The notes under the pieces are model-generated. The model was not told the DNA's origin, did no database searches, and saw only the letters and a program-made list of their open reading frames with translations. DNA of 64,000 nucleotides from Blastomyces gilchristii SLH14081 (Eukaryota > Ascomycota > Eurotiomycetes > Onygenales > Ajellomycetaceae): assembly GCF_000003855.2 (NCBI RefSeq), contig NW_003101677.1, positions 2,360,573-2,424,572 on the forward strand, written 5' to 3'. Position numbers and translations under genes: made by a program. Of this stretch, positions 48,360 through 60,427 are shown piece by piece. Position 1 is the first letter of the stretch, and every line of letters starts with the position of its first letter.

Positions 48360-48667
48360 TGTGATGAGCTGCACCTGATCAATCATATAGATTATTCTGT
48401 TACACTTCACAGATTTCAACTGCTTCATTCTTGAACACATATACTCTGATTCTCAGCCATTCTCAATCACTGATCCTCAGCCATCACAAATGTGAATAGA
48501 TTCTTTCACCCTGAACCCTCACTGCATACATCATCACATACATGTATAAATATTCACTTCAATTGCTGATTCTCACACTTTCTCTTTCTTTTCCTTCTCT
48601 AATATTTTTCTCTTTGTTATATAAGATCTATATATTATACTGATCTATTCAGCGTAGACCCCTTACA
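48360..48667 (+). repeat. gypsy-2 3' LTR (copy 2)
   Basis: 308 bp, TGTGATGAGC to CCCCTTACA, followed by the CTTCT TSD. Compared with the 5' LTR almost all CpGs are TG or CA and CC runs are TC (CTGCGCCCG to CTGCACCTG, CCGCCCCG to TCACCCTG). Confidence 0.94.
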
Positions 48668-49314
48668 CTTCTCAAGAATAAAAATTTGTTCAATTTCAAT
48701 ATCTTTATGAACAATGTCTGACTACTTTTTATAAGTGTTCTTATAACTTCTCTAATCACTTTTTATCAGCTAATGAAGTAGAGATATTATTATCTGTGAC
48801 AGTTTCTTCACTTCTCTCAGCTCTGTTATCACACTCAATCTTCAGATCAGTAGTTAACTCTGTGCCTTCTTCAGATCAGTCTCTGACTTCAAGCAGCACA
48901 GTCTCACTCTTTACTATAAGTCTCTTTATAAGTAATTTCTTACAGACTTCAGTTAACAGTTTCTGTAAAGTTTCTGATGCTGTCAGTGTTCTCTGCAGTC
49001 TTATAAGTCTATAATTATCTCTCTTCTACTCACACAATCTCTGATCAGATATATACAAATATGTCTAGATTCTCTATTAATAGTTCTCACACTGCAGTGC
49101 ATTTCTGCAATCATATTATCAATGAGAGATAAGTCTCTGAGTATTTGTAAAACCCAGGTAATCAAGACAATGCAAATGCTATGAATTCATGATAAGAGTT
49201 AATCTGAACAGATAAGTTCTCTGTTCATATGTTAATTATTTTCAGACTGAATACTTCAGCACAACTGAGAGAGTGAATACAGCTTTGTAAGAGATATTTG
49301 ATTATATATACAGA

Positions 49315-49610
49315 AAGACTGGCCGCCGGGACCATGAATTTCATGTTTGATCCCATTTGATCTGGTCCTATGCATTTCTTGGCATGAATCCCGCTGGGAC
49401 TAGTCATTAAAAAAACATGCAAAGTGACTATATATGAGATCTTAAAATGAAACCATGACTTGAAAAAATGAGAAAGTGGTCTCATTTGGTCTCATTTAGT
49501 CTCATTCCTGGCATAAAGTTACTATTTTTAGACATTTTAAGGTTTCTTTTAGACTATTTTTAATTTTTTAAAAAATAGCGCTTTTTGATAACACTCAAAT
49601 GAGATTTAAA
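49315..49610 (-). mobile_element. hAT-type MITE, copy F (reverse, cut by gap)
   Basis: Starts AAGACTGGCCGCCGGGACC (first base of TAGACTGG changed) in the ORF3 region of gypsy-1 copy 3 and aligns with copies D and E until the N run at 49611. About 210 bp and the right TSD are hidden in the gap. Low mutation level: GGCCGCCGGG and CCCGCTGGG are kept. Confidence 0.85.
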
Positions 49611-50505
49611 NNNNNNNNNNNNNNNNNNNNNNNNNNNNNNNNNNNNNNNNNNNNNNNNNNNNNNNNNNNNNNNNNNNNNNNNNNNNNNNNNNNNNNNNNN
49701 NNNNNNNNNNNNNNNNNNNNNNNNNNNNNNNNNNNNNNNNNNNNNNNNNNNNNNNNNNNNNNNNNNNNNNNNNNNNNNNNNNNNNNNNNNNNNNNNNNNN
49801 NNNNNNNNNNNNNNNNNNNNNNNNNNNNNNNNNNNNNNNNNNNNNNNNNNNNNNNNNNNNNNNNNNNNNNNNNNNNNNNNNNNNNNNNNNNNNNNNNNNN
49901 NNNNNNNNNNNNNNNNNNNNNNNNNNNNNNNNNNNNNNNNNNNNNNNNNNNNNNNNNNNNNNNNNNNNNNNNNNNNNNNNNNNNNNNNNNNNNNNNNNNN
50001 NNNNNNNNNNNNNNNNNNNNNNNNNNNNNNNNNNNNNNNNNNNNNNNNNNNNNNNNNNNNNNNNNNNNNNNNNNNNNNNNNNNNNNNNNNNNNNNNNNNN
50101 NNNNNNNNNNNNNNNNNNNNNNNNNNNNNNNNNNNNNNNNNNNNNNNNNNNNNNNNNNNNNNNNNNNNNNNNNNNNNNNNNNNNNNNNNNNNNNNNNNNN
50201 NNNNNNNNNNNNNNNNNNNNNNNNNNNNNNNNNNNNNNNNNNNNNNNNNNNNNNNNNNNNNNNNNNNNNNNNNNNNNNNNNNNNNNNNNNNNNNNNNNNN
50301 NNNNNNNNNNNNNNNNNNNNNNNNNNNNNNNNNNNNNNNNNNNNNNNNNNNNNNNNNNNNNNNNNNNNNNNNNNNNNNNNNNNNNNNNNNNNNNNNNNNN
50401 NNNNNNNNNNNNNNNNNNNNNNNNNNNNNNNNNNNNNNNNNNNNNNNNNNNNNNNNNNNNNNNNNNNNNNNNNNNNNNNNNNNNNNNNNNNNNNNNNNNN
50501 NNNNN
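49611..50505. other. assembly gap (895 N)
   Basis: By comparison with other copies the gap should contain the end of MITE F, roughly 150 bp of gypsy-1 copy 3 (equivalent to about 22830-22970) and the 3' terminal part of LINE 3 (equivalent to 31660-32450). Apparent open frames across the Ns have no meaning. Confidence 0.9.
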
Positions 50506-53500
50506 TTTACATTGCAGAATGAGCATTCTATTAAATTAAATCTATCATCAAATCTTTGTATATAAGATTTGAAATAGTCATGTCCTAGTTTCAGCTGCAT
50601 TATAGATGAGAATATTTTCTTTTTATATTTAATTAAACAAGACTTTAACTTGGATTTTATTTCAAATCTTAAATAATGTATACTCTTCTTTTGTTTCTGT
50701 CAGCTTTTATTTCACTTATTTAAACAAGATTCTTTTATCTTTCTCTTTATAAAAGATCAGAACATAATTTCTTGAATCAATCTGCTAAATTCTGAACTCT
50801 TCTTTACAGCTGAATCAGCCAATTCAGTGTCATGAATATTCATATGAGTAGGAACTTAGTGTGAATAAATTATCAGTTTTAATATTCTTCTCTTTTGAAT
50901 TTTCAAAACAGAGTTTAAAATCAGTTCAAGATTCATTTGACTATTATAAATCTGACTATTTCTCTGTCTTTTTAAAACAGCTTCACTATTAGAGAATATT
51001 CATCTCTCTTTGAAACTATTTTCTCTCTTATAAGATTTTATTTCAATGAGTTTGAAAGCTTTCACTATTATAAATAGTTCAGTATCAAAGACTTCAGATT
51101 CACAGGCTAAATTTCAGAAATCTGAGATAAAATTGATATTATCTTCAGTATAGGCAATATCTCTGTCTAATCTATTCAAATTCTCATTTTTTAAGTCATC
51201 TGAATAAATCAGAATAAAGTCTTTTATATTAATTGTAGAAATGCTCTTCAAATGCTGTTCATATTCTCTCTCTTTAGATAATTCACTTATTTACAAGTCT
51301 ATGAGAGATTCAAGCTTCTCTCTTCAGAGAGATATCTTCTCAGGATCAACTTTTTCAACATTTAATAAAGAAAATTGATTTTTAATCAGTGAGTATAGTC
51401 TGTATAGTTGAGAGAGCATTTTCTTTAAACAATTATTTTCATTTCAATCAAGAAATCTATTTAAATCCAGTTCATTTTCAGAGTTAATTGATGAAAATGA
51501 AGAAGAGACTCTTTCTCTGATTATATAATTTGAGCTCATCTTTATAACTCTCAGAGCATAGTTTATACAGGCCTTTTCAAATCTAATAGCAGAAGAGAGA
51601 ATTAAAGCTTTTATTTTTATTACTTTAATAAAAGATGATTTAAATGCTCTCAGAATTCTTCTTAAAGCTTTGTTTTACAGACTTTGAAACAGTTCAGCGA
51701 AGTTTTCTTGATTATTTCATTAAACTTGAACTTTATAATCAGCTACTGAGATAATACAGGCTATATATAACTGTCTCATAGCCTGGAAGAATAGATCTCT
51801 CTCTGTATTTAATAGTCTGATTATGATATTTAATAGTCTTTCAGCCTTGATAGTTCTTTGTTGAATATCATATTTAAAATTCAACTTGAAGTTTAATCAT
51901 ACTTCTAATTATTTGACATTTAAACTGGGTTTAATCTCTCTATTTAAAAGAGTTAGATATAGTTCTTTCTCATTGAATCTAGAAAAGAAATGAATTAACT
52001 CAGTTTTATTCATATTAAATTGCATTTAATTGATATCTACTCTAATAAAAATTTTTCTTACTGCTTTTTCAATCACTTCTAATTCTCTTTGATTATTTTT
52101 GAACTGTAGACTAGATCAATATTATTCATATAACTTGAAGATCTCACTATTTTCATATCTCTATTCTTGAATAGATATACAGTGTATATTGAAAATAAAA
52201 TGAGTAAAATTAAGAATTCTTGCAGTACTTCTATTTTTATCTCAGTCTTGTCTTATTTCATTTCATCAAAGAATAGTTATATAATTCTTTTAGATATAAA
52301 ACAGATAACTCATTTTAATAGAGAAAGTGACAGTTTTAATATCTTCAACATCTGAATTAACTTTGACTTTGAAACAAGATTAAATGATTCTTTTATATGA
52401 ATAAAAACTGCAGTTAAGACCAGATCTTCATACTTTGCTATTTGAATGTTATAAACAACTGAGAGAATAGTGTCAATTGTAGAGCATTGTTTTCTATCTT
52501 TCATTTATTCACTGAATAGATGAGAATCATTAATAGAGCTTATAAAAGATAGTTGAGTAGCTATTATCTTTTCTAAAATCTTTTCTAGACAGTTTAATAA
52601 AGATATTACTTTATATAACTTAGAAATTGAACTTTTTCTATTAGATTTTATAATAATCACTTCAGTGACTTCTCTTCAGCATTCAGAATAATACTCATTT
52701 TTCAAGAGATTGAAACAGAGCTCAACATATTCACTCTTTAAGTAGAAATATATATTTTAAATGATCAAGTGATTGATTGAAACAGATTCTACAGCAGTTT
52801 TAACTGAACTTGAGAAGATAGCTGACTCTAGTTTATCTTATATAAGCTCAGACCATTCTCAGACATTTCTATTAATATAGTTATAAAGTGATATATTCTC
52901 TTTCTCTGAATCTGAATCTGATAAGTCTTGAAAGAGAATTCTTATAAAAGCTTGATATTTTTTCTCAAAAGAATTTGCTGTATATGATTCATTTTGAAAC
53001 TTATATTCTAAAACAGAAAGTTTTGCTACACTTGTTATTTTAGTATAGTTGAAAGCTTTAAACACTTTGTTTTCTTATACTTCTTCAAGAAATTTGTTTC
53101 AGCAGTCTGTTTTAACTGTTTTAATATCTGAAAAATATTCATTTCTGACAGCTTTGAACTCATTATTAGATATTATATCATTCTTTCAATCTCTTCTAGC
53201 AGTAGCTAATTATTTTCTTTTAGATGTGATATTCTCATTTCATCAAGGTTTGAAATACTCAGAAGACTTTTTCTTTGAAATATTATCTTTAACACTTATT
53301 AGAATAATAGATGTAATAAGCTTCACTCTATACTTAAGCATTTCATTTGAGATATCTTGACTGGGATTTTAATATAGCTCACTCTACTTTGCAGATTTTA
53401 ACAGTTTTATACTTTCTTTAACTGCTTTTCAATCAGCTTTTTCAAAGATATACTGCTTAGAGAGAAGAGTATTTTCACTCATTTATTTTTCACTCAGTTC

Positions 53501-54235
53501 AATGTTAAATTGAATACTCTTATAATGTGATTCTGATATCTTATTTGAATCAATAAATCAGTTTACCAGTTTTTTTTTAATTAGATTTTATGATATGATG
53601 ATTAGATCTATAATAGATTTCTGTTTCATATCTTTTCTAAAGAATGTTTGTTAATCAGACTTATTAACTAAATCTATTGAATGTTTAAAGATTTATTTAA
53701 TCAGATTATCTACTCTTACTGCTCTTTTGCATTCTGAATTTCATCAGAGATGATGTGTATTGAAATCTTGTATAATTATAGAGTTTCTTAACAGAGTTAT
53801 GTTCAGAAATTCTCTATTAATTGTTCAGATATTGTTATTTCTCTTCAATGACTTTTTATTATAGATATTTATAAGCTGTATAGTATTAAACTTATTCTCT
53901 TTATCTATAATATCATTCACCAGAATATCACAGTCAGATATAATATTAAATCTTAGATTAAATTAATACCTTGATCTCTTTCTTTCATACATCACTACTC
54001 TTAACTTTATCTCAGACTTTTGAGATAGAAAGCAGTATTAGCTTGAATGAGATATGATATATTTTTACTCAGCATCAAAATTCAGTTTCTGAAGAAGTAT
54101 ACAATCAATCTTTTATTCAAATACAATTTAAAGACAAGAATAAATGTAATTTAAGTTTCTATTCACATTGTTTTGAATAAATGTGATTTTTAAAGAGTTT
54201 TTAAACTTTTTTTGTTGTTTTTATTATATAGTCAT
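50506..54235 (-). pseudogene. LINE ORF2 (copy 3, C-terminus in gap)
   Basis: Start codon at 54233-54235 is intact. Endonuclease about 53550-54235, RT about 51750-52900, RNase H about 50800-51260. The frame is interrupted by stops, more of them TAA/TAG than in LINE 1. It carries an extra segment near 53195-53230 that LINE 2 lacks but LINE 1 has in part. Dead copy. Confidence 0.85.
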
Positions 54236-54264
54236 ACTAAAAGAGAGTAGAGATAGAGTAGAAT

Positions 54265-55866
54265 TTAATCACTATTATCAGATAGTAGATTATAACTATT
54301 TTGAGAAGTAGAAATCTTAACTGCTTACATTATATCTAGTTTATCATCAGAGTTATTTCTCAATTCTCTAATCTTAACAGAAGTTTAAGAATTTAAATTC
54401 TGTTTATATTTAGCTAAAGAATTGAAGTTTGAAGATTTAAATGATTAAGAGTTTCTTCTTATTAAACTTACAGTTGAAGATTTACTGACTTAACTATTCT
54501 CTTCAGTTTTAGATTGACTTTAAGCTTCATCTTTTCTTCAGTTCTTTTAAGTTCTTGAAGTAAATATACATTCTTTCAAGCTAGATCTATGTTTTTCTTT
54601 ACAATTAAAGCATTTAAGAAGAGTGTGCTAATATATTTCATCTGTTTTTAAGCATATTTCACATTTATACTCACTAGTTTTATGATCTCTAGTATAGAAT
54701 GAACATTTTGAGTCTCTAAAACAAGAGATTATAAAGTGTCTATATCTTTGACAGTTTGAACACTGTGTTTGAGCTTTGAGATTCATTCTTGAGTCTTTGT
54801 ATTTATGAACTCTTATTTTCAAATCTACTACTCTTACTTCAGAGATCTTTGATTGTTTAAGTATCTTTATATATACTAGAACAGAGACATTTCTTCTGCT
54901 TTATCTGAACTCAATTGAATTTAGTTATATAGACTCTTTTCTCAGTTGAATAGAGTTGTATTCTTTTAATTCATTTTTAAGAAGTAGTATTTCTTCTTCA
55001 TAGTCACAAATTTAAACTGAAATATTATAAAGAATGAATTTATCTCACTTTTCATCTTTCTCAGATAGAATTATTGTGCTTAATAAAGATTCTACTACTG
55101 ATTTTCAGAGATTCTCATTCTAAATAAAAAATTCTTCACTGAATTTAGACATTGTAGTCAGAATAATGAAGTTTTTAAAGAACAATGACTCAATTGAAGC
55201 TATAACTGATTTTTGAACTTCAATATCAGTTATTAACTGAGAAAAGAACTGCTGATTAATTTCATTTCTAATTCTGAAAATGAGATTTGAGATTAGCTTG
55301 TTTCTCTGCAAGATGTTCTGTTTTAAGACTTTGAGAATAAGTCTTCTATTTCTGAAGATTTGAAAGTTTTTCTCTTTTTGTATTTTTTTCTTCACTTTTC
55401 TATAAATAGAAGCATGAGCAGTATTCTTCTCAGTTGTCTCAGGATTTTGAGCAGATTTTAACACAGCAGGTTTAGAGATAGCAGATTCAGCTGCTTATGC
55501 ATATATTTTCTTCTGATTTAAAGAAGAAGAAGAAGAAGTAGAAAAAGAAGAAGAGTAAAACAAAGAGTCAGTGATTGTACTAGAAACTTTCAATGTTTTT
55601 TGAACTGTGTTTGAAATTTCAAGTTTGAACTTGATCATCTTCTGTAGTTATCTAGCCTGAGTATGAAGAATTAACAGAACTTTTTTATTCATCTCACTCA
55701 GGCACTGCTTTTCAAGAATCTTGCTTACTTTTTCACATTTCTGTATTTCAAGCACTTATTATTTCTCTATTTCTTCTTTCTTTCTTCTCTTCAGAATTTC
55801 AATCTCAGAAACAGCATTTAAGAAAGTATTTTTTTTCACATCAACTGAGTGTATTTTTGCACTCAT
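54265..55866 (-). pseudogene. LINE ORF1 (copy 3)
   Basis: Start ATG at 55866, stop TAA at 54265-54267. Zinc knuckles near 54600-54780 begin CSNCQRYRHF, followed by CSFYTRD and CEICLK, some Cys changed to Tyr. The Ser run from GAAGAA repeats on the + strand lies near 55520-55555. Stops interrupt it. Confidence 0.82.
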
Positions 55867-56867
55867 TATTCTCACTTAATGAAAAGTTGATCTGACTGTT
55901 TCAATTAAGAGATGTCTAAGTCTATTTTTAATTGAAAAGTTGATCAGACTATTTCAAAAGAAGAATAAAAAACTTTTATATATAAAATATCTGATTTCTT
56001 TCACACTAATTCAGTAACTAGGTTAGATTTTTGAAGAGAATCTAATAAACTAAAATTGATTTTTAAGATAAATTAATAAAATCTTTACAATCTCTTTCTT
56101 GAGATACAGTGAGAAAAAGTATAATATCAATTAATAATAAATCAGATAATATGATTCTTTTTAAGAGAAAAACTGATAAAAAATAAATCAATTTTTTACA
56201 GAGAAATTGATTAAAACTATTCAATTTTATTCTAAATCATTTAATTCTTCTCACACAACAAGTGTGTAACTCAAATCAGTTAATAAAGAGTGTAAAAAAG
56301 AATTAAGTATTAATAAAAGCTCTTCAGTCACTGAAAAAGTAATTCTTACTTAAAAGAATATGCAATTATAACAGAAGACAACTCTGTTTTTAATTCTTTA
56401 TAAGAATATTATATAAAACTCAGAGAAAAACATCTTACTTTTTCAAGAGAAGTAAAAAACTATTTCTAAAATCTTTTTTTTTTTGCATTAACTACTGTAG
56501 AAGAATGAGATAGAAACTGCTAAGATATGTATTACTGTATACTCTCTATCAAGACTTTCTCTCTTCACAGTCTTGATATTATAAAGAATATAAGTCTGTT
56601 TCTATATAATAATGTAAATATTATCATCAGAATGTAGAGAAACTGATTATTTATATCTTAAAATAGAAGACTTTGTCAATGATTATATCAATATAGAGTT
56701 AATTCTCAAATTCAATAGAAATCTAGTATTGCTGTTCTCGATCTCTTACAGAATCTATTGAATATTGAGATATTAAAACTGAATTTAATATATCTCACTG
56801 TGCAGAGATCAAACACTCAGTCAGATCTTAAGATATACTGATTTTATAGTTGTTAATATACTGTTGA

Positions 56868-57192
56868 CTCATTATCTGCTCATTATGTATTGAATACTAT
56901 TACTGAGGTAACTTTTTGTATTTCTCTGCCTGAAATGAGCCAGATTGAGAGACGTGGTACAAGGGTGAAACTTGGTGTTAATGTCTTGATACATCAAAGA
57001 CAGACAGGGTTTTCACAGACATTACACTTCAGATATGTCTGTTGATTATGTGCTTAATATTATTGTCCAGATATCTTTTTGTATTTTTCTGCCAGAGATG
57101 AGCCAGATTGGGAAGGGCAGTAGTTATGAGAGTGGGACTTGGCGTTGATGTTTTGAAACATCAAAGATAGACAGGGTATTCGTGGAGATTGC
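56868..57192 (-). repeat. LINE 5' UTR tandem units (copy 3)
   Basis: Two units of about 160 bp matching 4024-4345 in reverse, each with a GATGTTTTG- or TGTCTTGA-type block and a CAGACAGGGTTTTC- or GACAGGGTATTC-type block. 55867-56867 is the remaining 5' UTR without a gene. 57230-57510 to the right keeps GGCCCGG, GCGGGATAAT and TCGGCGGG. Confidence 0.7.
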
Positions 57193-57520
57193 TTCTCAGA
57201 TATCTCCACAATTATGGATCAGAGATCTTCCAAAATCAAGAAGATTGATGCATATGGCTAGGTCTCTTCACCTTACAATTTGTATGGCAATTTGGCCCGG
57301 GGTTGTGCTGTGGTAGGGGTGAATGCGGGATAATCCCACATAGGAGTTTCAAACAACATCTGGTTCACATTCGGCTGGATAACTTCACCACCACACGGGA
57401 TATGCAGTCGGCGATGGGGTCAAAATGCTTGTATGATCGAGGGCTTTTCGATGGATCTGTCGGCGGGTTCTTATTCGAAAAATCGAGCGAGTTCGCGGTG
57501 AAGCAGTTGATCTCTGACCT

Positions 57521-59790
57521 GTAATTGTGATTAGATGTTATAAGTGTTAAGAATATGAATAGAAATTTTCTTTGTTTTTTCTTTGTTAATCTTCAAATTA
57601 TTTTTATAATTCTGTTTTTATTTTTCTTTATTTTTAACTTTAATGATAATATAATTTCTTCTTTTCTTATATACACTGTGAACAGTTCATCTCAGAAGAA
57701 ACTTATTATCTTTATAGACTAGAGTTTGTAAATAACAGTGTTAATATTTTTATTATAATCAGGTTCTTAGTAAAGATCATATTATTCTGACTTATCAGAA
57801 TTCACAGTATAAAAGTCATGTCTCAGCTTCTACAGATGTCTTATCTATCTGAATAATTCTTAAGTGAAATCATTTATCTTATCAGAATACTCTTATCACT
57901 GAATCTTGAATCAGAGCTTATAATCTCACTTCTCTGAGTCAATATTTTCTTTAATCTGATATTCTCTTTCACTCTCTAGTACTTTATAAATAAAGTAATA
58001 AGTCACAAAGTTCTCTTCTGAGAATTTCTTATATTTATAAAGTAGAGAGATATGAAAAATATTATATATTTATAACTCAGATAACAGTTTCAATCTATAG
58101 AACTATACACTAACTTTCTTGATAATCTTATAAGACGCTGTCTGTAAGAAATTCAGCTTTTTACTAGATCTCTATATAATAATGTTTTCTAGACTTAGTT
58201 AGACTCTATTATCTTTCTTGAAACTTTTTATAACATACTTGAAGTTATAGTATCTCTTCTGATACTCTTAAGCCTTTCTCAAGAATTTATAAGCTTTCTT
58301 CTAAATATTCTGAATTCTCTTAGTCTGTTTATAAGCATTATTACACTTTATAATATACTCTCACAGATCTATCAAGATCATTCACAGATAAGCCTTAGTA
58401 AGTTTTATCTATACTGATATATTTTAAGTTATTATATACAAACTCTATAAGTAATAATTAATACACTCAGTTATTTTGATTGTAATTAACAAAGCACTAT
58501 AGATACTGTTTTAATATACTTATAAGATATTCTATCTGATCATCTGTCTACTGATAAAAAGCTGTGCTTAGATCTTATCAGATTTTCAATAGTTATCAGA
58601 TTAGATTAGAACTGTCTTATAAAGATTAATTCTTTATCTGAGATAATATTCACAGATAATTCATGCAATCAGATTATATTATAGATAAAGATATTAGTTA
58701 AATTCTTTAACTTTAAGTTCTTATAGATGAGTATAAAGTGTATTATCTGAATAAAGTAATCTACTATCACTAGCACACTGTTAAAGCTGGTATTATATAT
58801 ATTCTTACTTTTAAAGAGACTTATAAGAGTGTTTATTTCTAACTATTCTCAAGATTTATATAGAATAAGTAGAGAAATAAGTTCTTTATATAATCTGAAC
58901 TGCACTACTTATAAATTCTGATAAATAGTATAAGAAATTACTATCTTTTTCATAAGCTCTTACATCTTTAGTTAGAAGTATTTTCTTATAAGTAACTTAT
59001 AAGTTTTAGTATCTGTAAAATAATCTATTAGAGAAGAGTTATAATATCTTTTAATAAGTTCTATATATAGAAACTTATTTATAGATATATAAATTCAGCT
59101 CTCTCTTTATAAGAGATTATTTAAATCTCTTTACTTCTTTATTTCTATAGAGTTAATCTCTGCTATAAGCAGTTTCTAAATATACTGAGTATATTGATTC
59201 TTCAGTTATAGTTCAGATAATCTGAATAGAAGATTTCATAAAGACTTATACTCTGTTTTCTCTTATATCAGATCTTTTATAATACTTCTCAAAGTCTGTA
59301 AACTCTTCAGATTATAGATACTCTCTTCAAGAATTCTCACAGAGATTCTCAAAGTGTTAACTCTCAGTATTATAGAGAGTAGTTATTCAGACTTGTTCTC
59401 TCTCTTTTCTTTCTTCTCTTATAAGAGATTGAGAGACTCTTTAGTTAATCTCTTTATAATACTCAGTCTGAGTATTCTGTAAAGCTTTTCTATCTTTTCT
59501 AGCTTCTTTATGTCTGTTACTCTAATCTTCTTAATATAGTCAGATTTATAACAGAGTCTGTCTGCTGAGTTCTTAGTTCTCTTAATATACTCTATCTTAA
59601 ATCAGAATTCACTCAGTCTCTGAGCTTAATAAATTTATCACTGTGAGAGTTTCTTGATTAAAGTAAATTATTATACACTATTATAATCAGTTCTAACAGT
59701 AATCACTGTTATAAGACTCTCAAGGTAGTAATACTAGTGATAAAAGAATTTCACTATTGTAAGAAGCTTCTAATTATGAATATTATAGTT
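57521..59790 (-). pseudogene. gypsy-1 pol remnant (copy 3: chromodomain, integrase, part of RNase H)
   Basis: Reverse counterpart of about 12010-14270 of copy 1 and 22985-26275 of copy 2, but without the two MITEs of that stretch, so it supplies the empty site for MITE A. Chromodomain near 57820-57970, integrase about 58050-59250. Strongly decayed, with more TAA/TAG than copy 1. Cut at 59790 by gypsy-2 copy 3. Confidence 0.85.
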
Positions 59791-60115
59791 TGTGACGGGC
59801 TGCGCCTGATCAATTATATAGACTATTCCATTACACTTCACAGATTTCTACCGCTTCATTCTCGAACGCGTACGCTCCGATTCTTGGCCATTCTCAATCA
59901 CTGATCCTCAGCCGCTATGAACGCGTATAAACGCGTACACTCTGATTCTCGGCCATTCTTGATCGCTGATCCTCGGCCGCTATAAATGCATATAAATATT
60001 CACTTCAATTGCTGATTCTTATACTTTCTCTTTCTTTTTCTTCTTTAACATTTTTCTCTTTATTATATAGAATCTATAAATATTATACTGATCTATTCAG
60101 TGTAGGCCTCTTACA
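59791..60115 (+). repeat. gypsy-2 5' LTR (copy 3) with internal duplication
   Basis: 325 bp, TGTGACGGGC to GGCCTCTTACA. It differs from the copy 2 LTR by a 65-bp tandem duplication (59865-59929 and 59930-59994) and by lacking a stretch equivalent to about 42820-42860. Both units keep ACGCGTA and AGCCGCTAT or GGCCGCTAT. TATA-like TATAAATAT at 59991-59999. Confidence 0.9.
59865..59994 (+). repeat. 65-bp tandem duplication in gypsy-2 LTR
   Basis: Two adjacent units, each starting AACGCGTAC and containing TGATCCTC and GCCGCTAT. The units differ mainly by C/T and G/A changes. Only one unit is present in the other three gypsy-2 LTRs. It lies just upstream of the TATA-like box, so it duplicates the upstream promoter segment. 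Confidence 0.85.
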
Positions 60116-60427
60116 CTAGAAAAACATTCATTGTCTTCTTATTAGAAATAATTATTCAATTCATGTATTATCTTCTCATTAGAAACAATTATTCATTGAG
60201 AGATATTTAAACACATAACAATGCATAAGAAAGAGCAACACAGTTAAGCAGACACTGAGTTCTCAGATAGAAGCTTACTCATCAGTTACTCTGACTCTGT
60301 AATAAGATCTTACAAGAGAATATCAGTGAAAGATCTGAGAGGTCTGACACTCAGATATATGAAATATTTATACAATTACACTTCTTCAGATTCTACAGAT
60401 ATTACATATCTGATAAATAATATAACT

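Larger units (their letters stand above)
42687..48667 (+). mobile_element. Ty3/gypsy chromovirus 'gypsy-2', copy 2, bounded at both ends
   Basis: Complete element of 5981 bp including SINE 1 (46323-46703). The TSD is CTTCT at 42682-42686 and 48668-48672; the empty site is seen in gypsy-1 copy 2 near 22165-22175. The two LTRs are 308 bp each. Gag with a Cys/His knuckle, protease, RT, RNase H, integrase and chromodomain follow in order. A deletion of about 95 bp relative to copy 1 removes part of the integrase zinc-binding region near 47140. Confidence 0.94.
41910..49314 (-). pseudogene. gypsy-1 ORF3 remnant (copy 3), split by gypsy-2 copy 2
   Basis: Two pieces: 41910-42681 (C-terminal half) and 48673-49314 (N-terminal half, running to MITE F). 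The split falls inside the FILEKFLN segment, where gypsy-2 copy 2 landed at CTTCT. The same helix-rich and Ser-rich order as copy 1 can be followed with many stops. The rest of the N-terminal frame is in or beyond the gap. Confidence 0.5.
50506..57520 (-). mobile_element. Tad1-like LINE, copy 3 (reverse), 3' end in gap
   Basis: Homologous to LINE 1 and LINE 2 from the C-terminal zinc region of ORF2 to the 5' end near 57511-57520, inserted in gypsy-1 copy 3. The gypsy-1 sequence resumes at about 57521 with ATTGTGATTAGATG, aligning to copy 2 near 22985. The left TSD is lost in the gap, so the boundaries rest on homology. The 5' end (57230-57510) is the least mutated LINE segment in the window. 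Confidence 0.88.
41567..59790 (-). mobile_element. gypsy-1, copy 3 (reverse, partial), split by four insertions
   Basis: Visible pieces: LTR 41567-41824, internal 41825-42686, 48668-49314 and 57521-59790. Inserts are gypsy-2 copy 2, MITE F, LINE 3 and gypsy-2 copy 3. The order of pieces follows copy 2 (for example 42686/48668 is continuous with 22180, and 57521 with about 22985). The 5' half (RT, gag, 5' LTR) lies beyond gypsy-2 copy 3, outside the window. The left flank ends TAGAG, the candidate TSD. Confidence 0.9.

Noticed and set aside
49560..50600. Open frames of more than 300 codons across 49611-50505
   Set aside because: They consist almost entirely of N; the apparent openness is an artefact of the assembly gap.
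57303..57524. 73-codon frame with normal base composition
   Set aside because: It is the complement of the low-mutation LINE 5' UTR and has no counterpart frame in LINE 1 or LINE 2.
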